Origin: Pirellulales bacterium
Lineage (GTDB): Bacteria; Planctomycetota; Planctomycetia; Pirellulales; Thermoguttaceae
Direction of reading: 5' to 3'
DNA: 12,680 nt
Assembly (NCBI GenBank): GCA_030605745.1
Contig: JAUWHT010000390.1
Span: 1-12,680, forward strand
Shown here: positions 5,354 through 10,998 of the stretch, piece after piece
How positions within the stretch are numbered: the first letter of the stretch is position 1
How the letters are laid out: each line of letters begins with the position of its first letter
Position numbers and translations under genes: made by a program
The notes under the pieces: generated by a model
What the model saw: only the letters and a program-made list of their open reading frames with translations
Database searches by the model: none
What the model was told of the DNA's origin: nothing

Positions 5354-7531
5354 ATGACTAAGGTTGGACGAGTTACCCTACCGTCTATCACCGTGGACCA
5401 GATTGCAGGAGCTTTGGTGTTGTTGACCGTACTGCTCGGCGCTGAGGCCGATGCCGAAGAGTCAAACCAACAGCAACTGCCCGGGAAAAATATCGCCTTG
5501 GGGAAGAGTTGTACATTTTCCTCGTCTCCCAACTATCCAGGCTGCACAGACCCTGGCGACAAGACGCAACTGACCGATGGGCAACTGGCCAAGGGCCAAT
5601 TCAAGACCCAAAAGGGGGCCGTCGGTTGGCGCGGCGTGCGGTATGTCGCGATCACCGTGGACCTGGGATGCGTCGAGCCGATTGCCGGGGTCTCGTTCCG
5701 GACGGCCGCCGACACGGCGCACTGGCCGGCACTGGTCTGTGTGCTGGTCAGCGACGACGGCGCCACGTACCGCGACGTGGGCGATCTAGTGAGCTTGGAC
5801 CACAAGATTCGTGGTCCGTGGCCCAACGGGTATGCGGTTCGTCGGCTGAGTACCGCGGAGTTGCGCACCCGGGGCCGGTTTGTGCGCTTCCTGGCCATTA
5901 CGCCGCCGGGGAGCAGGAGGCTGTTCGTGGACGAGCTAGAGGTGTTCCGCGGACCTGCGGAGCTACTCCAACGTGAACCGGGTGGAGAACCCGTTGGTGA
6001 CATGGAAGAGTATTTCGTTCGGTGGCGGATTGAGTGGAGCGCCCGACGGCGCTTTGAGGCCGACGCGGCGGGAATCGAGCAGGCGATCCGCAGCGCCGAT
6101 TTGCCGGATGAGTCGGCCAGGACGCGCCTGTTGGGGCGGTTGGCGGAGGCCAACAAGGCACTGCAATCGAGCACGGTTCGGGCAGATAAATCGTTCCGCG
6201 CCGCGCTGCCGGACGCCCGACGTGCGGATAACGAGTGGCCGATGACCGTATTGCCGGGGATGGTTGCCCAGGTGTGGCTGACGTTCCACGTCACGGATCT
6301 GCCGCCTGGTCAACACGCCGGCACGATCGTCATCAAGTCCGAGGAGATTGACAAACTCGGCGTTCCGATCCATCTGCAAGTCTATCCGCTGGCGTTTCCC
6401 GAGCAGACGAGTTTGTGGCTTGGTGGATTTAGCTATACCAACGGTGGAAGAGCAGACGGCCTGACGACACAGAACCGTAAGCAATTTGTGGAGCACCTTC
6501 GCCGTCACTTTGTCAATGCCCCGTGGGCAACGGCGAGTGTGATGATGAACTTCGATTTTTCCGACGACAACTCGGTGCGTCTCGATACGCGAGAGTTCGA
6601 CGACTGGATCGACCAGTGGCCGGATGCCAGAATGTATTTTGTACTTGTGGGGGATCGTCCGTTGTTTGCCGGAGCGAAGGTCGGCACGCCGGAGTTCGAC
6701 CGGCGTGTGGGGACGTGGATTTCCGCCTGGGTCCATCATTTGGACAGCAAGGGCATCTCTCCCGACCGGCTCGTCCTGCACATTCACGACGAGCCGCGCG
6801 AGGGGACCGATCTACGATCCTTCTTGGCTTTGGCCAGGGCGATCCGCGCCGCCGAGCCAAGGGTAGTGATCTGGAATGACCCAGCGTACCGCCAACCGGC
6901 CAAGGCCCCGCGGGAGTTGTTTGAGGTATGTGACATCCTTTGCCCGAACCGGACCATGTGGCTGTCCGATGGCAAGCCGTTCCAGCAGTTCTACCTTGAC
7001 CAGCAGCGCAAGGGGTGGGCGTTACAGTTATATTCCTGCTGCGGGCCTGCCCGGCTGTTCGACCCATACGGCTATTATCGCCTCCAGGCTTGGCACTGCT
7101 GGCAGATCGGTGCCACTGGTGAGTACTTCTATACTTTCCAGAACAATGACCGTAGTTCCTCGTGGAACCCGTACTTGGCGAGGTTTGTACCTAGCACACC
7201 CTTGTTCCTGGACGACGAGACCGTAGTGGCCTGCAAGCAAATGGAAGCGGTGCGCGAAGGCGTCGAAGACTACGAGACTTTGGCGATGTTGCGTAAGGCC
7301 GTGGATCGAGCCAAGGCCGCCGGCCGGTCCGGCCCCGCAGTGACCGAGGCCGAAACCCTGCTGAAGACTGCCGCCCAGGAAGTCCTCGACGCCCCGGGCG
7401 CTACCCCAGGCGCCGGCGCTCCCAGGGGCGCAACAAACAAGTACCTTAGCTTGTGGCACGACCCGAAAGATTGCACTAAAGCCGATGCCGTGCGGATTCG
7501 GATCCTCAAGGCGTTGGCTGCGCTCAAATAA
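5354..7531 (+). CDS. Exported F5/8C-like plus DUF4091 (GH123-like) protein
   Basis: The product is 725 aa. Residues 1 to about 34 are a signal peptide (hydrophobic core around residues 17-30, then A-D-A). Residues about 45-200 look like an F5/8 type C (discoidin) carbohydrate-binding domain, with N-I-A-L-G-K, a V-D-L-G segment and F-V-R-F-L. Residues about 280-360 form a beta-rich lead domain (P-P-G-Q-H-A-G-T-I). A TIM-barrel-like region of the DUF4091/GH123-related group follows. It contains H-I-H-D-E-P, whose D479-E480 pair matches the acidic pair used in GH123 substrate-assisted catalysis, and V-R-E-G-V-E-D-Y-E near residue 633, the usual C-terminal mark of DUF4091. A role in glycan breakdown outside the cytoplasm is inferred; the substrate is unknown. 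The frame is intact and G+C-rich, unlike the remnants of a similar protein just upstream. Confidence 0.85.
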   Translation: MTKVGRVTLPSITVDQIAGALVLLTVLLGAEADAEESNQQQLPGKNIALGKSCTFSSSPNYPGCTDPGDKTQLTDGQLAKGQFKTQKGAVGWRGVRYVAITVDLGCVEPIAGVSFRTAADTAHWPALVCVLVSDDGATYRDVGDLVSLDHKIRGPWPNGYAVRRLSTAELRTRGRFVRFLAITPPGSRRLFVDELEVFRGPAELLQREPGGEPVGDMEEYFVRWRIEWSARRRFEADAAGIEQAIRSADLPDESARTRLLGRLAEANKALQSSTVRADKSFRAALPDARRADNEWPMTVLPGMVAQVWLTFHVTDLPPGQHAGTIVIKSEEIDKLGVPIHLQVYPLAFPEQTSLWLGGFSYTNGGRADGLTTQNRKQFVEHLRRHFVNAPWATASVMMNFDFSDDNSVRLDTREFDDWIDQWPDARMYFVLVGDRPLFAGAKVGTPEFDRRVGTWISAWVHHLDSKGISPDRLVLHIHDEPREGTDLRSFLALARAIRAAEPRVVIWNDPAYRQPAKAPRELFEVCDILCPNRTMWLSDGKPFQQFYLDQQRKGWALQLYSCCGPARLFDPYGYYRLQAWHCWQIGATGEYFYTFQNNDRSSSWNPYLARFVPSTPLFLDDETVVACKQMEAVREGVEDYETLAMLRKAVDRAKAAGRSGPAVTEAETLLKTAAQEVLDAPGATPGAGAPRGATNKYLSLWHDPKDCTKADAVRIRILKALAALK

Positions 7532-7547
7532 CCGGCAAAACGGTTAT
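7528..7547. terminator. Hairpin over the stop codon of the DUF4091 gene
   Basis: ataaccg (7528-7534) and cggttat (7541-7547) form a perfect 7-bp stem with loop gcaaaa. It contains the stop codon TAA 7529-7531. No T-run follows, so it would be a weak or factor-dependent terminator, or an mRNA 3'-end protector. Confidence 0.4.
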
Positions 7548-7882
7548 GAACAAACCCCATCAAAACACGTCCGGGTGAGCGATTGCGTTTCACTGGTGCT
7601 CGGTCTTGATCTTGGTTGCCTGGTATTCTGGAGGTTCTGCTTCTCTTTTTCTTCCCGGCACATGCCGATCATCTAAGCCCATGTTCACTACCCCCAATCC
7701 GTCTCTCCATAGAACAATTCTCGGCGGCGTGCGGGCAAGATGCCTGTGCTACTAAATAATCCGAGCTGGAGGTGTGATAACGACCGTGCAGGCTGGAGGG
7801 GTTGGAATGATTGCGAGCCCGGGTTCGGCGCGGAACCGATATGCTATTGTTCAAGTGAGAATCCCCAGTACCATATGTTGTT
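7548..7882. other. Gene-poor gap between DUF4091 and REC-GGDEF genes
   Basis: I find no supportable gene in this 335-bp gap on either strand. It holds a pyrimidine-rich run near 7640-7657, a short direct repeat gctggagg at about 7769 and 7792, and a 5-bp inverted repeat (ggttc/gaacc) near 7822-7836. No promoter with acceptable spacing was found for the gene at 7883, although one should lie here. Confidence 0.5.
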
Positions 7883-8866
7883 ATGATTAACGCGACGGAA
7901 GATTCAGAAGCCTCCGTAGACCTTCGTGGCCGCGGCGCCTTGGGGGCGAGATTCCGGAGGGTCTTCGTCGTCGTCGACGATCCGGCGCTGCTGCGGCTAC
8001 TGTCCAAAATACTCGAGTCCGCCGGGTTCAAGGTTCAGCAGGCGGAGGACGGCTTGCAGGCGATCGAGGCGATCCGCAACGACCCGCCCGATTTCGTGAT
8101 CACTGATTGGGACATGCCGGTTATCAACGGGATCAAACTCTGCGAGATGCTGCGTCGGGAATCGCTGCCGCACTATGTTTACATCGTGTTGCTGACGGCG
8201 AGATCGCAGACGCAGGACATGATCCGGGGGGTGGCTGCCGGGGCAGACGACTTTTCTTCCAAGCCGGTGATTGCCGGCGAGTTGCTGGCCCGGTTGCAGG
8301 CCGGAGCACGCGTATTGGAGCTTGAACACCGGCTCAGCGTGCTTGCCAGGTACGACCCATTGACGGAACTGTTGAATCGACGCACCTTCTTCGAGATTAT
8401 TGAGAAGGAGTGGAGCCGGTCGGTTCGTCACGGCTATCCGCTCTCGTGTGTGATGATCGATGTCGACTTCTTCAAGAGAATCAACGATACCTACGGTCAT
8501 CTGGCGGGAGACGCCGTTCTCAAGGCGATATCGTCGCGGTTGGACAACTGTTGCCGGAAAAACGACTGCGTGTGCCGTTACGGCGGCGAGGAGTTTTGCG
8601 TGTTGCTGCCCGATACGGATGAGCAAGGGGCCGTGCATTGGGCCGAGCGGTGCCGTCAGGAAATCGCGCAGAGACCGTGCCTCGCAAACCAACAGAGCAT
8701 CCAACTGACGATCAGTCTGGGAGTTGCCCAGCGGTGCGACGACACCCAGAACCCCGAACGATTGCTCGACCTGGCCGATCAATCGCTGCTGGCGGCAAAA
8801 CGGGGTGGCAGGAATCGGGTGGTGGTGTTCGGATCGCACGAGCAGTTGCAAGGAAGCCTTCCGTAG
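7883..8866 (+). CDS. Response regulator diguanylate cyclase (REC-GGDEF)
   Basis: This cytoplasmic protein of 327 aa is predicted to make cyclic di-GMP from two GTP when phosphorylated. The REC domain (about residues 25-140) keeps the acidic pair D32-D33, the phosphoacceptor D75 in T-D-W-D-M-P, T105 and K127 (S-K-P). A short helical linker (about 141-155) leads to the GGDEF domain, which begins D-P-L-T-E-L-L-N-R-R at 158. It has the metal-binding D-V-D-F-F-K at 193, the active-site loop G-G-E-E-F at 234-238 and an intact product-inhibition I-site, R225-x-x-D228, five residues before it. All key residues are present, so it should be active and feedback-inhibited. ATG 7883 has no clear ribosome-binding site. 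No cognate histidine kinase is in the window. Confidence 0.93.
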   Translation: MINATEDSEASVDLRGRGALGARFRRVFVVVDDPALLRLLSKILESAGFKVQQAEDGLQAIEAIRNDPPDFVITDWDMPVINGIKLCEMLRRESLPHYVYIVLLTARSQTQDMIRGVAAGADDFSSKPVIAGELLARLQAGARVLELEHRLSVLARYDPLTELLNRRTFFEIIEKEWSRSVRHGYPLSCVMIDVDFFKRINDTYGHLAGDAVLKAISSRLDNCCRKNDCVCRYGGEEFCVLLPDTDEQGAVHWAERCRQEIAQRPCLANQQSIQLTISLGVAQRCDDTQNPERLLDLADQSLLAAKRGGRNRVVVFGSHEQLQGSLP

Positions 8867-8888
8867 CCGCCTGCTACGAAAGGCTTCC
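8852..8888. terminator. Two-tier hairpin between the convergent GGDEF gene and tRNA-Ala
   Basis: ggaagcctt (8852-8860) pairs perfectly with 8880-8888. Inside, cgtagc (8862-8867) pairs with gctacg (8873-8878) around loop cgcct, with one mismatch between the tiers. It contains the stop codon TAG 8864-8866 and ends 5 bp from the tRNA-Ala discriminator base. It can fold in transcripts of either strand. No clear T-run follows on either side, so bidirectional termination is probable rather than proven. Confidence 0.6.
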
Positions 8889-8893
8889 CAAGG

Positions 8894-8966
8894 TGGAGGT
8901 GAAGGGAGTCGAACCCTCGACCTCAGCATTGCGAACGCTGCGCTCTCCCAACTGAGCTACACCCCC
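8894..8966 (-). tRNA. tRNA-Ala, anticodon CGC
   Basis: Read on the minus strand, the acceptor stem pairs GGGGGTG (8966-8960) with CACCTCC (8901-8895), including the G3:U70 wobble that is the alanine identity determinant. The D arm is GCTC/GAGC. The anticodon loop TTCGCAA (8935-8929) gives anticodon CGC, codon GCG. A GAGGG/CCCTT T arm with the TTCGACT loop follows. The discriminator is A at 8894; the next bases are C-C-T, so CCA is not encoded. The 5' end is 7 nt after the stop codon of the antitoxin gene on the same strand. Confidence 0.96.
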
Positions 8967-8973
8967 AAGGATC

Positions 8974-9168
8974 CTATAGACCCAGCTTCCTTGCAGCTTC
9001 ATCAAGAGGTATTGTAGACTGATTCTTTGATCTTTCTTTTTCCTTTCTTAATTCTTTTAGATTCTCAAAATCTTCTAATGCCTCTTGAATAGACAAAAAC
9101 TCCTCGTAGGGCAATACAACAAATTCTTTCCTGCCTTCTTTTTCAATAACTTGGGGATGAAGGGGCAT
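8974..9168 (-). CDS. Phd/YefM-type antitoxin
   Basis: This 64-aa protein opens M-P-L-H-P-Q-V-I-E-K-E-G and continues F-V-V-L-P-Y-E-E-F-L-S-I-Q-E-A-L, then a highly charged helical tail ending L-G-L. This is the usual shape of short Phd/YefM-like antitoxins of RelE/ParE-type systems. It should bind and neutralise the toxin encoded just before it and, with it, repress the operon. ATG at 9168 is supported by AGGAGG with 5-nt spacing, and that site overlaps the toxin stop codon, so the two are translationally coupled. The toxin-first order is the reverse of the commonest arrangement. The DNA is very A+T-rich (28% G+C in 9001-9060). Confidence 0.82.
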   Translation of the reverse strand: MPLHPQVIEKEGRKEFVVLPYEEFLSIQEALEDFENLKELRKEKERSKNQSTIPLDEAARKLGL

Positions 9169-9173
9169 AGCTG

Positions 9174-9180
9174 CCTCCTA
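9174..9180 (-). promoter_or_regulatory. Ribosome-binding site overlapping the toxin stop codon
   Basis: On the minus strand TAGGAGG contains the toxin stop TAG (9180-9178) fused to the antitoxin's Shine-Dalgarno sequence, 5 nt before its ATG. Ribosomes ending the toxin can restart on the antitoxin. Confidence 0.75.
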
Positions 9181-9426
9181 CTGGTAGGCTTCTTTTCGAT
9201 GACGAACACGGTAAACAATTATTTTTTCGACCTCTACCTCGAAAAGGATACGCCAGTCTCCAACTCGCATCCTATACTCTGGAGTGTAGTTTGTCAATCT
9301 CTTTACGTCTCCCTGAAGATTATCCTCAAGAAGCTTCAACTTTTGGACTATTCTTTTCCCGTCTTCCTTAGGTATGCCCTTCAGGTCTTTGGTAGCCCGT
9401 GGTTTTAATTCAACTTGGTATTTCAT
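9178..9426 (-). CDS. RelE/ParE-family toxin
   Basis: This basic protein of 82 aa has typical RelE/ParE-fold signatures: V-E-L-K-P-R-A-T-K-D-L near the start, then Y-R-M-R-V-G-D-W-R-I-L-F and a C-terminal V-Y-R-V-R-H-R-K-E-A-Y. Family members of the RelE branch cut mRNA in the ribosomal A site; ParE members inhibit gyrase. The Y-R-x-R-V-G-D core and the C-terminal H-R-K-E-x-Y favour the RelE-like branch, but I cannot exclude ParE. Its ATG is 6 nt after the stop codon of the solute-binding-protein gene on the same strand, with no strong ribosome-binding site, so read-through transcription and coupling are likely. The base composition is much more A+T-rich than that upstream gene, which points to acquisition by transfer. 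Confidence 0.88.
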   Translation of the reverse strand: MKYQVELKPRATKDLKGIPKEDGKRIVQKLKLLEDNLQGDVKRLTNYTPEYRMRVGDWRILFEVEVEKIIVYRVRHRKEAYQ

Positions 9427-9432
9427 AACGGT

Positions 9433-10938
9433 CTACTCAAGCCCCAGACTGTGCAGGTACGCGGCTTTTTGCCGCTCTGCGCCCCGCTGTTTGGTGATCT
9501 CTCGCCAGCGGGCAGCGGCCCGGGCCAGCGCGTCGGCCGGGGACTGCTCGCCGCGAATTGCCTGGTGGACCGCTGCGTCCAGCGCCGAGAGGTACTCCCG
9601 CCGGCCGGGGATTCGAGGGGCGAAAAGCCACTGCTGGTGGAGCAACGTCGCTTCGGTCAGCGCGCCGTAGGCTGCGGCGGCGGCCGGCGAGATCGGTCGC
9701 TCGGTCCACTGCTGGGGCGCCTCCAGGTGCGACCGGCGGAACAGCGTTGTTGCCGGGCTCCGCGTACAAACCTGGGGACTGAATTGCTTACCCGAGAGCC
9801 AAAACAACAACTGGAAAGCCGGCTCCGGATGGGCCGACCTGCTGGAAACTACTCCGATCCGCCCGGCAACGGCCAGCAGCGGCACCCGCTTATCGGCGTT
9901 CTCCGTTCGACTTTCCCACGACTGGTTGCCCACGTTGAAGACCTCTGCCGAGCCGGGCAGTTCGGCGAAGCCGACCTCGATGTCCTCGACCGCGTCGGCG
10001 GGCAGACCGCCAGTAGCAGCGGTCGGCCAGGTCAGCGCCATGCCACACTCGCCCTGCCAAAAAGCCGCCCGGACTGACGTCGGATCAAACTCCAGTTGGT
10101 TTTTCGGACCCAGCCTGGCCGCAGCGACCAGTTCTTCCAACGCGCGGACAAACGGTTCTCCAGCCACCAGCGGTCCTATGGTGCGAATATCGAACAGCGT
10201 CGAATAGTTGTCGCGATGCTTGGCGTAGGGAGCAGCTCGGGCCAACAACACCAGTCCTGCCCAGCCGGGACCGAGCGGCTCGATCGTGCCGGACCAAGGG
10301 GCATTGGCCCCGAGGTCTTTCTGTGCGGCCAACAGTTCGGCCAGTTGGTGGTACTCGGCCCAGGTTCGCGGTGGTCGGCGGCCCAGCTTTTCAAGCAGGT
10401 CGGCCCGATAGTAGCAAGTCAGCACAGGCGAGCCGAACGGCACTGCCTGGATCTGCTGTCCCCAGGCCGCCTCGCGGAGCTTAAGCAACTCGAATATCCC
10501 CGACCAATCGCCACCCGCGCGGCCAAGCAGCTTCTTGGGCAACAGCTTCTCGGGAATTGGGACGACAAGATTCCGCTCGGCCAGCGTACCGAGCAGGTAC
10601 AAGGGGCAGATCACCGCGTCGGCCGCCAGCGCATCGGCATCGGCCAATTGGCGTTTGGTCGTCGACTCGACCTGGAATTCCGAGCCGGTCTGGGCGTTCC
10701 ACTCCCCTTGTAACAGCCCGGCAGCGGCGGCCAGTTCCGGGTCGTCCGCCACCAGCAATCGCAGCTTCACGCCGGCCAGAGGTTTCTCGGCCGTGGAACG
10801 ATTGCCGTCCGATTCCGGACCCGGACAACCGGCCAAGAGAACGAGTAGGCAGTAGGCAACAGGCAGTACGCGGCAGTTTAGCCCCGCCGTCCACGGCGGG
10901 AGATCGAGGATTGCTGGTGGGGCGGAATTGACAAACAT
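9433..10938 (-). CDS. Extracellular solute-binding lipoprotein (family 1, ABC importer type)
   Basis: The predicted 501-aa protein has a lipobox L-L-A-G-C with the lipidated Cys at residue 38, followed by P-G-P-E-S-D. The body has the layout of family 1 (sugar-type) binding proteins: L-R-L-L-V-A-D-D-P near the N-terminus, G-E-W-N-A-Q-T-G, then V-P-F-G-S-P-V-L-T-C-Y-Y-R-A-D-L-L and R-P-P-R-T-W-A-E-Y-H-Q-L-A, strongly typical of this family. A membrane-tethered substrate-capturing role is expected; the substrate is unknown. I see no other ATG, GTG or TTG in frame before the lipobox, so ATG 10938 is the likely start. The signal peptide is coded by a heptamer array and a palindrome. No permease or ATPase gene is adjacent. 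It is divergent from the xylulokinase gene. Confidence 0.85.
   Translation of the reverse strand: MFVNSAPPAILDLPPWTAGLNCRVLPVAYCLLVLLAGCPGPESDGNRSTAEKPLAGVKLRLLVADDPELAAAAGLLQGEWNAQTGSEFQVESTTKRQLADADALAADAVICPLYLLGTLAERNLVVPIPEKLLPKKLLGRAGGDWSGIFELLKLREAAWGQQIQAVPFGSPVLTCYYRADLLEKLGRRPPRTWAEYHQLAELLAAQKDLGANAPWSGTIEPLGPGWAGLVLLARAAPYAKHRDNYSTLFDIRTIGPLVAGEPFVRALEELVAAARLGPKNQLEFDPTSVRAAFWQGECGMALTWPTAATGGLPADAVEDIEVGFAELPGSAEVFNVGNQSWESRTENADKRVPLLAVAGRIGVVSSRSAHPEPAFQLLFWLSGKQFSPQVCTRSPATTLFRRSHLEAPQQWTERPISPAAAAAYGALTEATLLHQQWLFAPRIPGRREYLSALDAAVHQAIRGEQSPADALARAAARWREITKQRGAERQKAAYLHSLGLE
10844..10871. repeat. Four-unit tandem heptamer array inside a signal-peptide coding region
   Basis: Plus-strand units are agtaggc, agtaggc, aacaggc, agtacgc. 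On the minus strand this codes the hydrophobic core of the lipoprotein signal peptide, just before the lipobox. Unit length and copy number equal those of the recJ array at 1155-1182, but the sequence is different. Confidence 0.85.
10883..10900. repeat. REP-like GC-rich palindrome
   Basis: cccgccgt (10883-10890) and acggcggg (10893-10900) are exact reverse complements separated by cc. It lies 11 bp from the heptamer array and within the signal-peptide codons of the lipoprotein gene. The shape is that of a repetitive extragenic palindrome. Confidence 0.7.
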
Positions 10939-10959
10939 GCCATTTCCTGCGCTTATAAT
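10928..10959 (+). promoter_or_regulatory. Candidate promoter for xylulokinase gene
   Basis: The -35 box TTGACA (10928-10933) and -10 box TATAAT (10954-10959) are both perfect consensus, but the spacer is 20 nt, longer than the optimal 17. The predicted start near 10966 gives a leader of about 33 nt before ATG 10999. The -35 box lies next to the lipoprotein start codon. Confidence 0.5.
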
Positions 10960-10980
10960 GGATCCTGGCTATTGTAGCAA
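10952..10980 (-). promoter_or_regulatory. Candidate promoter for solute-binding lipoprotein gene
   Basis: On the minus strand a -35 TTGCTA (10980-10975, 4/6) and a -10 TATAAG (10957-10952, 5/6) are 17 nt apart. The -10 shares the self-complementary TTATAA core with the divergent xylulokinase promoter. The predicted start near 10945 leaves only about 7 nt before ATG 10938. Confidence 0.45.
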
Positions 10981-10998
10981 CACCAAGGTACAAATCCG

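Noticed and set aside
1958..5357. Genomic island integrated at tRNA-Pro
   Set aside because: No integrase gene was seen, and I found no second copy of the tRNA 3' end that could mark the far attachment site within the window.
4788..5357. A real 189-aa protein
   Set aside because: It joins out-of-frame sequence, a DUF4091 C-terminal scrap and an internally deleted transposase, and its tail overlaps the next gene's start; it is a chance fusion of remnants.
5533..6294. Long open frame on the minus strand opposite the DUF4091 gene
   Set aside because: It is a G+C-driven shadow. The plus-strand frame has recognisable domains and a ribosome-binding site; the antisense product resembles nothing and is rich in Arg/Ser/Pro.
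7485..7676. Small gene after the DUF4091 gene
   Set aside because: It overlaps the end of a secure gene in another frame, has no ribosome-binding site and encodes nothing recognisable.
7811..7845. TTGCGA and TATGCT as a promoter for the GGDEF gene
   Set aside because: The spacing is 23 nt, too long, and both boxes are weak.
7997..8929. 310-codon open frame opposite the REC-GGDEF gene
   Set aside because: It overlaps the tRNA-Ala gene and a gene with all catalytic residues intact, so it is a shadow frame.
9415..10713. Long plus-strand frames opposite the solute-binding lipoprotein
   Set aside because: They are Arg/Gly/Pro-rich with no recognisable domain; the minus-strand gene has a lipobox and family motifs.
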